Below, piece by piece: positions 8,809 to 17,838 of a stretch of 64,000 bases of DNA. Source of the DNA: Pseudomonas rubra (GTDB lineage: Bacteria; Pseudomonadota; Gammaproteobacteria; Pseudomonadales; Pseudomonadaceae); the NCBI RefSeq assembly GCF_028656935.1, contig NZ_JAMDGZ010000009.1, positions 1 to 64,000 on the forward strand, in the 5' to 3' direction. Each line of letters opens with the position of its first letter. Within the stretch, counting starts at the first letter, position 1. The notes beneath the pieces are model-generated. The model worked only from the letters and a program-made list of their open reading frames with translations, was not told where the DNA came from and did not search any database. Both the position numbers and the translations under genes were made by a program.

Positions 8809-10041
8809 ATGAAGGCGTTGTCAGCCCTATCTGCAGAAGTGCGTCAGTACCTGCTGGTTACCGGCAATTACTGGGCCTTCACCCTCACCGACGGCGCATT
8901 GCGCATGCTGGTGGTACTGCACTTCCATTCGCTGGGCTACACGCCGCTGCAGATCGCCGCGCTGTTCCTGTTCTACGAAGTGTTCGGCGTGATCACCAAC
9001 CTGGTGGGTGGCTACCTCGGCGCCCGCCTGGGACTCAACCGCACCATGAACATCGGCTTGGGCATGCAGGTCTTTGCACTGCTGATGCTCACGGTGCCGG
9101 CAGCCTGGCTGACGGTGCCGTGGGTGATGGCCGTCCAGGCACTGTCCGGCATCGCCAAGGACCTGAACAAGATGAGCGCCAAGAGCTCCATCAAGCTCCT
9201 GGTCCCGGACAGCCAGCAAGGCACTCTCTACAAATGGGTGGCCATCCTGACGGGCTCGAAGAACGCGCTCAAAGGCGTGGGCTTCTTCCTCGGCGGAGCA
9301 CTGCTCGCGTTGCTCGGCTTCAGCCTGGCGGTGCTGGCCATGGCAGCAGTACTGGCCATGATCTGGATCGGCAGCCTGGTGCTGCTGAAAAAGGACTTGG
9401 GCAAAGCCAAGGCCAAACCCAAGTTCCGCGACATGCTGTCCAAGAGCCGGGCCATCAACATCCTCTCGGCCGCACGGCTGTTTCTCTTCGGTGCCCGGGA
9501 CGTCTGGTTTGTCGTAGCGCTGCCGGTGTACCTGAGCACCGCGTTTGGCTGGGATTTCTGGCTGGTCGGCGGCTTCTTGGCCGCGTGGATCATCGGCTAC
9601 GGCATCGTCCAGTCCTTTGCCCCCCACATTACCGGCAAGAAGCGCGATCATGTGCCTGACGGCCGAGCGGCCTTTATCTGGGCGATCGCCCTGGCTGGAT
9701 TGCCCGCGCTTATTGCCCTGGGCCTATCGGTAGGCTGGTCAGCTCAGATGGTGCTGCTCGGTGGGCTGATGCTGTTCGGCGTACTCTTCGCCGTGAACTC
9801 ATCGCTGCATAGCTACCTGATCGTCAGCCATGCCAAGGAAGACGGCGTGTCCCTGGATGTGGGCTTCTACTACATGTCCAACGCCCTCGGTCGCTTGGTC
9901 GGCACGCTGCTGTCAGGTTGGGTGTTTCAGGCCTATGGGTTGGAGGCTTGCTTGTGGGTTTCCAGCATGTTCGCATTGACCGCCGCGCTCATCTCGATAG
10001 GACTGCCCAGACACCACAAAATGAAACAGCAGACCCACTGA
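8809..10041 (+). CDS. arsJ: ArsJ organoarsenical (1-arseno-3-phosphoglycerate) efflux permease
   Basis: This 410-residue major-facilitator protein has about eleven to twelve membrane helices. Landmarks include GNYWAFTLTDGALRMLVV at the N-terminus and DLNKMSAKSSIKLLVP in the first half, both typical of ArsJ. It exports the arsenylated sugar acid made by the adjacent GAPDH, giving an arsenate resistance route without reduction. It is the last recognisable ars gene. Confidence 0.94.
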   Translation: MKALSALSAEVRQYLLVTGNYWAFTLTDGALRMLVVLHFHSLGYTPLQIAALFLFYEVFGVITNLVGGYLGARLGLNRTMNIGLGMQVFALLMLTVPAAWLTVPWVMAVQALSGIAKDLNKMSAKSSIKLLVPDSQQGTLYKWVAILTGSKNALKGVGFFLGGALLALLGFSLAVLAMAAVLAMIWIGSLVLLKKDLGKAKAKPKFRDMLSKSRAINILSAARLFLFGARDVWFVVALPVYLSTAFGWDFWLVGGFLAAWIIGYGIVQSFAPHITGKKRDHVPDGRAAFIWAIALAGLPALIALGLSVGWSAQMVLLGGLMLFGVLFAVNSSLHSYLIVSHAKEDGVSLDVGFYYMSNALGRLVGTLLSGWVFQAYGLEACLWVSSMFALTAALISIGLPRHHKMKQQTH

Positions 10042-10119
10042 TCACTTATTCAAGGCGGATGCATTCGATGGCATAGCTAGCCGACTACCGATGCGCCATG
10101 CCAGCGACGAAGAATTGTT

Positions 10120-11352
10120 ATGTTGGATCAGCCTCTTATGAATCAAACAAGCATCACTGATACTCCCCAACATTCACGCTGGACTGTTTTCCTCATTTTT
10201 TTGCGTTTGGGTCTGACCTCTTTCGGAGGCCCACTCGCTCATCTGGGGTACTTTCGGGATGAGTTCGTGGTACGTCGGCAGTGGCTAAGCGAGCGCAGTT
10301 ACGCAGACTTGGTTGCCCTTTGTCAGTTTCTACCAGGTCCTGCTAGTAGCCAGGTTGGCATCGCATTGGGGCTGACACGCGCCGGCTATGGCGGCGCACT
10401 GGCTGCATGGCTAGGTTTCACATTACCTTCGGCGATTGCCCTGATCCTCTTCTCACTTGGCATCGCCAACTATGGCGATGCCATGCCGGCTGGCGTGCTG
10501 CACGGTTTGAAGGTAGTGGCTGTGGCAGTAGTTGCCCAAGCGGTGTGGGGTATGGGACGCAATCTGTGTCCTGATGTGCCACGTATTTCTATCATGGCAG
10601 CATCGACATGCTTGGTATTGCTGCTCCCATCCGCCTTGGCGCAGATAGGGGTCATTGCGCTTGCCGCAGTCATTGGCGTGCTGCTATTCAAGCCGCAACC
10701 GTGCGGAGCCCATGAGCCGCTGTCCATTGGCATCCGACGTCGCGCTGGCCTGTGCTGGCTGACTTTGTTCTTTGCCCTGTTGCTCGGCCTACCTCTTCTG
10801 GCTACGTGGTTACCAAGTCAGATGCTGTCGAGTATGGATGCCTTCTACCGTGCCGGATCGCTGGTTTTCGGGGGCGGGCATGTCGTGCTGCCACTCTTGC
10901 AATCCGAAGTCGTGACTTCAGGCTGGGTCGACAGCGATGTGTTCTTGGCAGGCTATGGCGCCGCGCAGGCGGTTCCCGGACCGCTATTCACCTTCGCGGC
11001 ATTCCTTGGTGCTTCGATGAGCCAGGCGCCCAATGGTTGGGTAGGAGGTCTGATCTGCCTGCTGGCGATCTTCGCACCTTCATTTTTACTGGTGGTGGGC
11101 GCCTTACCGTTCTGGGAGCATCTACGCCGGAATGCGCGTACACAAGCAGCACTGCTTGGCATCAACGCCGCTGTAGTCGGTCTATTGCTTGCCGCTCTCT
11201 ATCAGCCGGTTTGGACGAGTGCGATCCACGCTCCGGAGGACTTTGGCTTGGCCCTCATGGCGTTGGTAGCCTTGATGTTCTGGAAGCTGCCACCTTGGCT
11301 GGTCGTACTCGGCAGCGGAGTTATGAGTGGGCTAGTCAGTACTGCCTCATAA
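10120..11352 (+). CDS. chrA: ChrA chromate efflux transporter
   Basis: This 410-residue inner-membrane protein of the long-chain CHR family is built of two homologous halves. The first signature is SFGGPLAHLGYF with CQFLPGPASSQ; the second is VFGGGHVVLPLL with AQAVPGPLFTF. It exports chromate. The start could be ATG 10120 or ATG 10138. It lies 78 bases after arsJ on the same strand and could share transcription, but no chrB regulator is seen nearby. Confidence 0.93.
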   Translation: MLDQPLMNQTSITDTPQHSRWTVFLIFLRLGLTSFGGPLAHLGYFRDEFVVRRQWLSERSYADLVALCQFLPGPASSQVGIALGLTRAGYGGALAAWLGFTLPSAIALILFSLGIANYGDAMPAGVLHGLKVVAVAVVAQAVWGMGRNLCPDVPRISIMAASTCLVLLLPSALAQIGVIALAAVIGVLLFKPQPCGAHEPLSIGIRRRAGLCWLTLFFALLLGLPLLATWLPSQMLSSMDAFYRAGSLVFGGGHVVLPLLQSEVVTSGWVDSDVFLAGYGAAQAVPGPLFTFAAFLGASMSQAPNGWVGGLICLLAIFAPSFLLVVGALPFWEHLRRNARTQAALLGINAAVVGLLLAALYQPVWTSAIHAPEDFGLALMALVALMFWKLPPWLVVLGSGVMSGLVSTAS

Positions 11353-11586
11353 AGCCATACCCCTGAGTTTGCAAGAGAATGAATAGGTCCAGATACCTCG
11401 ACCAAGCGGATGGCGGAACTCGTCCAGACTGGCTGCGGCCTACCGCTGATTTCCGGTGGTTCGCGGTCAGCAAATAAATATGAAACGTCTGTAATCAAGG
11501 GGCAGTGTCAATTCACCCTACATCATCACAGTCATGATCAAAGACAAGCATTGATCAGGCCATCTATCAGTGGCCAGTAAATCAGA
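11353..11586. other. Intergenic stretch after chrA
   Basis: About 230 bases with no supported gene, no clear terminator hairpin and no repeat that I can see. It separates chrA from the convergent orphan gene. Confidence 0.5.
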
Positions 11587-12063
11587 TTAGACCGATGCGT
11601 CGAGAAGAGAGATTGCTATAACGTTTAAGTTTTTGCTGGTGCCGTATTGCAAGGATAGCTGTGCAGCCGGATGTAGATTAGTATCTAGCTGGTAGATATC
11701 GGCGGCAGGGATTCCCGCAGTGTGATTCGCTTCGGTGCTGGAGATTGGTTTGCCAAAAATTTTGTGAGAGTCGTACCTTTCGTGGATCTCGCAAAGTGAC
11801 TTTGGCAGCGGTGCGGGATAAGTAGGGAGTTCTGAATATGCGTCATTTCTGAGTCGGATGTAGATCGCTTCAAATCTGTATGCAATTGGTTCAAAGACCA
11901 GTTCGATGCCTGAGATGCTCTCAATTTCAAGTGAGTCGCTATCCTCATATTGGGACTCGCGGATGGAGTTCTTCTCAATTAGTCCAAGCTTCACGAGGTC
12001 GTGATATGTCTTGCCCAGATTGTTGATCAGTAACTCGAGCTGTCCTTTCATCGGCATTCCCAT
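11587..12063 (-). CDS. Orphan protein resembling DUF6392
   Basis: This 158-residue soluble protein has no signal peptide or membrane segment. The layout (ELLINNLGKTYHDLVKLGLI near the start, then GIELVFEP, RFEAIYIRL and FGKPISSTE) reminds me of the DUF6392 family of Pseudomonas, whose function is unknown. The match is from memory and therefore tentative. The start could be ATG 12063, 12057 or 12051. Base composition is clearly more AT-rich than the chromosomal genes to the right, which supports horizontal origin. Confidence 0.6.
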   Translation of the reverse strand: MGMPMKGQLELLINNLGKTYHDLVKLGLIEKNSIRESQYEDSDSLEIESISGIELVFEPIAYRFEAIYIRLRNDAYSELPTYPAPLPKSLCEIHERYDSHKIFGKPISSTEANHTAGIPAADIYQLDTNLHPAAQLSLQYGTSKNLNVIAISLLDASV

Positions 12064-12130
12064 TGATGGCTCAAACTTTTCAAGTTGTCATATCCTGAGG
12101 GGGAAAAGGCCACCCAAGGGTGGCAATATG

Positions 12131-12440
12131 CTATGCCACTATCAGCTGTCTAGCTAGCACCATTTCAACCGAGTCACCGTCCTGGTTCAGGGAGTCGTAC
12201 CGGCAGTTGATTTGCGAGCTGCCGACATAGCCGAAGAAAACCACGCTGACCGAGTGTTTCTGCCCGATCCTTCGCGACCGCCGCGCGGCTTGCTGCAGGG
12301 TGGACACGTTGTACCCCGTCTGCAGGAACGCGATGGTTGGGAAGTCCAGCAGGTCCAGTCCGGTCTTGATTAATTTCAGGCTGTACGACTCACAGGTCAG
12401 TACCCTGGGGAAATCCTGAAGAAGACCTCCCAAATCTGGT
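12131..12440 (-). pseudogene. C-terminal relic of a SNF2-type helicase
   Basis: The minus-strand frame contains KTGLDLLDFPTIAFLQTGYN followed by STLQQAARRSRRIGQKH and VSVVFFGYVGSSQ. This is the final helicase motif block of SNF2-like proteins (TGLDL..FPT...QASRRSWRIGQ). Upstream helicase domains are absent because the IS5-like element lies immediately beyond. Helicases of this type occur in integrative elements, which fits the island. No function is expected. Confidence 0.7.
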
Positions 12441-12473
12441 GAAATACGCCGATCCCGTTGCCCGAGTTTCCCG

Positions 12474-13315
12474 ATGAAGCAGATGACCTTCGCCAATGCC
12501 GAGTGCACCGGCAAGCGTAAGCAGACCCGCAAGGAGTTGTTCCTAATCGACCTGGATCAGGTGGTGCCGTGGAAGGGTTTGATGGCCCTTATCGAACCGC
12601 ACTACCCGAAGGGCGAAGGTGGCCGTCCGGCGTATCCGTTGATGGCGATGCTGCGCGTGCACCTGATGCAGAACTGGTTTGGCTACAGCGAGCCGGCGAT
12701 GGAGGAAGCACTGTACGAAATCACCATCCTCAACTTCCGCCGTCTGCTGGAAAAGCATGAGTTGGTGGGTGGGATTTTGGCCGTGATCAATGGCTACCTG
12801 GGGGATCGCGGCCTTTCGCTGCGCCAGGGCACCATCGTCGATGCCACACTGATCCACGCGCCGAGCTCGACCAAAAACAAGGACGGTAAGCGCGACCCGG
12901 AAATGCACGAGACCAAGAGGGGCAACCAGTACTACTTCGGCGCGGAAGCCCATATTGGCGCTGATGAGGAATCGGGCCTGGTGCATAGCGTGGTGCTCAC
13001 GGCGGCCAATGTGGCGGACATCACTCAGGTCGCCCAATCGTCTGGCAGATCGCGGCTCGGCGTAGCACCTACAAGAAACATGGCAAGCGCAGTGCCTTGT
13101 ACAAAGCGCTGCGCAAGATCGAGAAGGCCAAGGCCCGGATTCGTGTCAAGGTCGAACACCCATTCCGCGTGATCAAACGGTAGTTTGGCTACACCAAGGT
13201 GCGCTACCGCGGATTGGCCAAGAATGCCGCGCAGATGGTGACGCTGTTTGCCCTGTCGAATCTGTGGATGGTCCGCCGACATTTGCTGGCCAGCGCAAGA
13301 AAGGTGCGCCTGTAA
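12474..13315 (+). pseudogene. IS5-family transposase with two deletions, a frame change and an internal stop
   Basis: The start MKQMTFANAE and the blocks DQVVPWKGLMALIEPHYPKG, LMQNWFGYSEPAMEEALYE and GLSLRQGTIVDATLIHAPSS (with the first catalytic Asp) identify an IS5-family DDE transposase. Near 12,720-12,731 about 16-18 codons present in relatives between two TIL-coding stretches are missing. Near 13,035 a second, larger deletion removes the segment that carries the second catalytic Asp, and the reading frame changes. The C-terminal part continues in another frame (KVEHPFRVIKR) to TAA 13,313-13,315 but has TAG at 13,181. It is dead. Confidence 0.88.
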
Positions 13316-13567
13316 TGCGGAAAATGGTTGCTGCGATGTACTCGCGATAGCGAAAAAGATAGAAAAGCGCGACTGATTTGAGTGTTTTGGATCGGTTGGA
13401 CGCTTTTGAAATTGGCAGGCGCTGAAGTCAGCCAGAAATGCATGGCTACTTCAGACCATCCCTAGGACAATGTTAGGACAAAAGCCGTGCCGCTGTGCAC
13501 CGCTGTAGACTGCCGCTCAATACGCCATGGCCGGATTTTAGCGGCCTCCAGCGGCCCTGGCCGCAAA
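13316..13567. other. Right-hand end of the genomic island, non-coding
   Basis: No supported gene lies between the IS5 relic and the tRNA fragment. The last 100 bases are GC-rich with short self-complementary stretches (CGGCCTCCAGCGGCC), as often found next to integrase core sites. Confidence 0.5.
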
Positions 13568-13599
13568 CCGGTGGGGTTCAAATCCCTATCTCTCCGCCA
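13568..13599 (+). other. Displaced 3' end of a tRNA-Ser gene (attachment site)
   Basis: The sequence has a T-arm TGGGG-TTCAAAT-CCCTA followed by the acceptor strand TCTCTCC, the discriminator G and an encoded CCA. This matches the last roughly 32 bases of Pseudomonas tRNA-Ser. No 5' acceptor strand (GGAGAGA) or anticodon arm is present upstream, so this is a fragment. Integration into tRNA 3' ends by tyrosine recombinases leaves exactly such a displaced end, so this marks the chromosomal boundary of the island. Confidence 0.82.
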
Positions 13600-13610
13600 T
13601 ACATGAAAAA

Positions 13611-13645
13611 GCCCCCTGAGTGAAAGCTCAGGGGGCTTTTTCGTT
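13611..13645 (+). terminator. Original terminator of the tRNA-Ser gene
   Basis: GCCCCCTGAG (13,611-13,620) pairs perfectly with CTCAGGGGGC (13,627-13,636) around a six-base loop and is followed by TTTTT. It sits 11 bases after the tRNA CCA, as expected for the native tRNA terminator left on the chromosome side. Confidence 0.92.
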
Positions 13646-13726
13646 TTTGCCTATCAGACAATCCTTATCTATTTTCCAGGCTGGCCGATACTCAAGGTAA
13701 TTCACCCTTACCCCAGGAGTATCGAC

Positions 13727-14101
13727 ATGAATGGCAAATCTGTTGCTAGCGCTGCAGGGTTGTTGGTTTTCAGTGGCGCCTGCCTGGCCGCGACGCCGGT
13801 GGCGCAAGGGGTGATCACCTTCACCGGCAGTGTTGTCGAGTCGCCCTGCATGGCATCAGCGCGCTCCGGCGCGCTGAGCCTCGATGATTGTCCGGCGCAA
13901 ATGCGCGGTACCCGGGTCGATCTGCACAGGGTCGAGCCGCAGGCGTCGGTCAGTACCGCCGATCTTGCGCCGGTTAACGTCAAGCTGGTCGCCGACAGCG
14001 GCACGGCGGGGCGTTATTACCATCAGCGCTATGCGCTGATGGATGCTTCGGGCAAGCCACTTACCCGTGGCACCTTTCTGGTTACCTTGACCACACCATA
14101 G
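13727..14101 (+). CDS. Type 1 fimbria-like exported protein
   Basis: This 124-residue protein has a signal peptide ending near CLAATP. The mature start, GVITFTGSVVESPC, matches the beginning of type 1 pilin-like proteins, and a second Cys about 14 residues on (DDCPAQ) could form the pilin disulfide. The domain is shorter than normal major pilins (about 150-180) and no usher or chaperone gene is adjacent. It may be a stand-alone fimbrial-fold protein of the periplasm or surface. AGGAG lies before the start. Confidence 0.75.
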   Translation: MNGKSVASAAGLLVFSGACLAATPVAQGVITFTGSVVESPCMASARSGALSLDDCPAQMRGTRVDLHRVEPQASVSTADLAPVNVKLVADSGTAGRYYHQRYALMDASGKPLTRGTFLVTLTTP

Positions 14102-14289
14102 ACCGTTCTGCACGCGCTTGGATTTTCAAACGCCAACTGGTAGCGTGCAGCACCTCGCTGCATTGCCCGATCCCTGCCGCCATCGTTGCTTGTCAAAAGC
14201 CGACGTGCGCGGGTACCCGCTGCCCCACTCAAGGGCGCTGGCGCAGGTAGCATCGGGCGATGCACAGTCATTCGCAAAGGGAGTTCACA

Positions 14290-16617
14290 ATGACGCAAAA
14301 CAGCACTGTGCTGTCTGGTATTGAGCTGGACCAATTCATGGACCGTGTCGAGGTCGAGCACCAGGAACACGGTGATGAGTACCTGTTGGCGCAGTTGCGC
14401 GCCCAGCCGCTCAAGGCAGTCTCGCTGGAGTCGATTGACCGCTTGCACGTGCTTTGGGTCAACGCCGGTGACGCCGACGCGTCCAAGGCGGTACTGGCCG
14501 AAGACGGTCAGGCCCTGCTCGATGCTGCGTCTGAGGACGCGCGTAACGAGCTCAAGCTCAACCTGCTGGTTTACCAGCTGCGGCTGGACAACTACCTCAA
14601 AGACGAGCAAGGCCTGTTACAGGCGCTCGACGCCCTGCAGCAACTGAGCAACGAGCGGCTGCACTTCGACATCGAGCAATACCGGCGCTACCGCATTTTC
14701 GACGATCTGCAGCACGCCCCCCTCGAGGTGGCGCTCAAGGCCATCGAGGTGCGTCACACCCTCGCCCTGATCAACCCTGGGCGCCAAGCCTTGCGGGCTT
14801 GGGACGATGCCGATCAGTACCGGCGCCGGGCTCAGGTGCTGGCGGCTCACGAGCAAGACGAGCAGGCTCGCGAAGCTGCGCTCTGTGCAATTGCCGCCTT
14901 GCGCACCGCCGGCCCCGATCAGGACGTCGACAATGACGACTGGCTGTGGCTGGGTAATGCGCTGATCGAGATCGTGCCGCTGCGCCTGGCAATGTTCGAG
15001 CAACCAGTGGTGCAGGCAATTGCCGACCTGCCGTTGCCCCAGCGGCGGGAGTGGGAAGTGCGCCTGGCGCGCCTGGCTGCCCGCTCATTGCAGGCCCAGG
15101 GCGACCTGGCCGGCGCCTTGAAAATCTGTGAAGTGGCGACCCTGGACCTGGACTCCAGCGGCGGTGACAGCTTTATCGACTTCCACTTGCCCTGGTTGCT
15201 TGAAAACGGCCAGATCGAGGAGGCCGGGCAGCGTGCGTTCATGGAAATCTATGACATTCGCCGGCATATGTGGCCGGGCACGGCCTACTGGGTACACGAT
15301 CGTCTGCTTGATGCCGAGGATCAATCCGCGTGGTGGCCGTTGTGCGTGATGCGCGCCTGTGATGATCAACAGGTGCTGGAACGGTTCATTTCCGGGCTGC
15401 CGTTGCGCGATGAGTCGACGCCGTCCCTGGGCCCGCTGCTCGATGCACTGCACGCCGCGCGCAATGACCTTGAACAGATCGACAACGTCTTCGCCCAGGC
15501 CCTTGAAGAAGCCCGGCGTCGCGCGCCGAACCACCCGTGGATCAACCGCCTGCTGGCGGTGCGTGAACGCGAGGCCGGGCGCATCGACGCCAACACCGAG
15601 CTTGCGATGCTGCGCGAGGCCGTCTCGGCCGGTGATATGCAGGACAACCGCAGCGCGTTCAGCCTGTTCAGCGCCCATGCCAGTGTGTTCGGCATTATCG
15701 ATGCCCTGCACCAGCCATTGCCGCTAATGGCCAGTGGCATGTACTACTATCAGTTCGCTGGCCACCTCGAGAACCTGGTCGGGGAGCATGTCGAGACGCT
15801 CTCGAACGAGGAGGCCGAACCGGCCTGGGCGCTGCTGCGCAAAGTACAAAGGGTTGCCTACGAACACGGCCAGGCCCGTCTGGAGCAATGCTTCGCCAGC
15901 GGCCGCGGGCACCGCTTCGATGCCTGCGCGCACCTGTACTCAATGCTCTGCAACAACCTGGCGATCAACTACAACTGCTACAACGACCAGCACATGTATG
16001 ACCAGGCCCTGGAGCTGCATGCCCGTGGCATTGCCGCCAGCCCGTTCGCAGAACACTATCACGGCATCCTCAACAACCGCATTGCGCTGGACGATAACCT
16101 GGGCGTTGTCGAGGCCGCCGAACAGCTCTGGCACTTTGCCGCCGACCATGGCTACAGCCGCCACGACCCGGAAGAGTACCTGTTCGAAGTCAGCCGGGCT
16201 CTGTTCCGCCTGGACCGTGAACGCGAAATCCTGATCTGGCTGGAGCGCGTCCTCAAATTGCAGGAAGAGCGCGACATCAGCGACAAGGACCTGGAAATTT
16301 CGGCGCTTTTCGCGCGGATAAAAGTGGCCATGCACCTGTCGTACAACCTGCCGGAAGCGGCCACCAGCCTGTGGCTGCGTTATGCGCCGCATATCAATGA
16401 ACGCGACGAACCTTCCCTGGTGGGCTGTGCCGGCGATGTGCTCAAGGGCCTTGGGCGCAATGAAGAGGCCATCGCCTACTACCAGCGCTCGATCCTGCGC
16501 AGTGATCCGAACAACGCCGTTGATCAGAGCAATAACGAGATCTTCGGCCAGAGCATCGCCGAGCTGCAGGCAGCGGAAAAACCTGCAGGCAAGGCCTGGT
16601 GGCAAATATGGAAGTGA
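14290..16617 (+). CDS. Large helical-repeat (TPR-like) cytoplasmic protein of unknown function
   Basis: This 775-residue protein has no signal peptide or membrane segment. ATG 14290 is preceded by GGGAG; an earlier in-frame start lacks a site. The sequence is rich in Leu, Ala, Glu and Arg, with paired helices such as ALEEARRRAPNHPWINRLL and GLGRNEEAIAYYQRSILRSD, which read as tetratricopeptide-like repeats, the last being clearest. It overlaps the next gene by about 10-19 bases and is the first of three co-directional genes. I do not recognise a specific family. Confidence 0.75.
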   Translation: MTQNSTVLSGIELDQFMDRVEVEHQEHGDEYLLAQLRAQPLKAVSLESIDRLHVLWVNAGDADASKAVLAEDGQALLDAASEDARNELKLNLLVYQLRLDNYLKDEQGLLQALDALQQLSNERLHFDIEQYRRYRIFDDLQHAPLEVALKAIEVRHTLALINPGRQALRAWDDADQYRRRAQVLAAHEQDEQAREAALCAIAALRTAGPDQDVDNDDWLWLGNALIEIVPLRLAMFEQPVVQAIADLPLPQRREWEVRLARLAARSLQAQGDLAGALKICEVATLDLDSSGGDSFIDFHLPWLLENGQIEEAGQRAFMEIYDIRRHMWPGTAYWVHDRLLDAEDQSAWWPLCVMRACDDQQVLERFISGLPLRDESTPSLGPLLDALHAARNDLEQIDNVFAQALEEARRRAPNHPWINRLLAVREREAGRIDANTELAMLREAVSAGDMQDNRSAFSLFSAHASVFGIIDALHQPLPLMASGMYYYQFAGHLENLVGEHVETLSNEEAEPAWALLRKVQRVAYEHGQARLEQCFASGRGHRFDACAHLYSMLCNNLAINYNCYNDQHMYDQALELHARGIAASPFAEHYHGILNNRIALDDNLGVVEAAEQLWHFAADHGYSRHDPEEYLFEVSRALFRLDREREILIWLERVLKLQEERDISDKDLEISALFARIKVAMHLSYNLPEAATSLWLRYAPHINERDEPSLVGCAGDVLKGLGRNEEAIAYYQRSILRSDPNNAVDQSNNEIFGQSIAELQAAEKPAGKAWWQIWK

Positions 16618-17828
16618 CACCGGAGCTGCGACAGTCCGGTTACGCTCCGCGCAATGTGCTCAATACCGATGAACTCAAGCGCGGCATTGCCGCGCGCAGC
16701 AAGGATCGCGGTGATGTGCCAGAGGTGGGCAAATGGCTGCTCAACCATTTCTACCGTCATCTGGTCGGTAACTTCGAGCCAGCGCGGCGGATCCTGACCC
16801 TTGAGCAAGCGTTCGAGGTACTGGGCGGCGAGCCGCCGCCCTGGGTGGCCAGGCATTTGAGCGACGCCGCTAAAGCGTCGCAACCGGCGCTGGCACCGCT
16901 GGTGTGGATCGACCCGCAGCAGGCACCATTGCTGGCCCAGGAGGCCTTGCTGGTGGAGTTTCTCAGCTCGCGCCAAGGTACTGCGCTGGCCGGCAAACTC
17001 GACCGGATCAACTGCCCGCAGGCCCTGGCACTGTGGCAAAAGGAACACGCGCAGATGGCCGCGCGGGTGGAGCAGGGCTGGCGTCAGAGCCAGCCCGAGG
17101 CCTTGGCCACGGTACTGACCGGCAGTGAGCACGTGCTGCATGAGCTACGGCCCGACAGTACTGTGCTGCGCGCTGAGATGGCCTTTGAAAGCTATGTGAT
17201 GCGCCACTGCCTGGGCCAGTTCGCTGATCGCCGCGCCTTGACTGGCGGCTATGGCGAGCGCTACGCCGAGGCGGTAGAGCAGCGGCGCATGCGCGTGTTC
17301 AGTTTTCGCGACGGCCAGGGGCAGCCGCACATCACCATCAGCCTGATCGTCCAGGCTGATGGCACCCTGACTGTCGAGCAGGTCAAGGGCAAGCAGAACC
17401 GCCCGCCGATCGAGCGCTATTACCAGGAACTGCTGCACTGCCTGAATGCCCTGGGCACCGACCAGCAGACGCCCGCTGACTGTCTCACCATCGGCATCGT
17501 GCGCACCGAAGCAGGCTGGCTGCGCATCGAAGAGGTCAGCGACCCTGCCGCCCAGACCCGTCTGGTGGCCCGCTACCCGCAGTTGTATGAGCGTCTTGAG
17601 GCGCCTTCGGCCATGGTCGAGTGGCTGGTGGCCGGGCGTCAGCCGCAGCAGTTCTTGCAGGTTGCCCCGCAGGCAGTGTCGGTCAAATACGCCACCCGGC
17701 ATATCTTCAGCAAGCGCCTTGAGCGCTTGCCCGATGATCCGCTGTACCTCACCGAAGGCGTGCCATGGCCAGACATGGCGCCGCCCCAGGCCGAGGAAAT
17801 CCAGGCCTGGCAGGCCCGGGTAAGGTAA
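16608..17828 (+). CDS. PcfJ-like protein
   Basis: The C-terminal half contains MRHCLGQFADRR, FSFRDGQGQPHITISL and VEQVKGKQNRPP. This block matches the PcfJ-like family (typically MRHCVG..., SLRD..G.P..T, and QIKGKQN) first noted on conjugative plasmids. The biochemical role of the family is not established. The start may be ATG 16599 or 16608, both inside the end of the preceding gene, so translation is probably coupled. Length is 406-409 residues, with no signal peptide. Confidence 0.8.
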   Translation: MEVTPELRQSGYAPRNVLNTDELKRGIAARSKDRGDVPEVGKWLLNHFYRHLVGNFEPARRILTLEQAFEVLGGEPPPWVARHLSDAAKASQPALAPLVWIDPQQAPLLAQEALLVEFLSSRQGTALAGKLDRINCPQALALWQKEHAQMAARVEQGWRQSQPEALATVLTGSEHVLHELRPDSTVLRAEMAFESYVMRHCLGQFADRRALTGGYGERYAEAVEQRRMRVFSFRDGQGQPHITISLIVQADGTLTVEQVKGKQNRPPIERYYQELLHCLNALGTDQQTPADCLTIGIVRTEAGWLRIEEVSDPAAQTRLVARYPQLYERLEAPSAMVEWLVAGRQPQQFLQVAPQAVSVKYATRHIFSKRLERLPDDPLYLTEGVPWPDMAPPQAEEIQAWQARVR

Positions 17829-17838
17829 GGAGAACCGC

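Noticed and set aside
13568..13645. Possible tmRNA (ssrA) 3' end
   Set aside because: The acceptor strand TCTCTCC-G-CCA matches tRNA-Ser, not the tmRNA tail, and no tag-coding region is present upstream.
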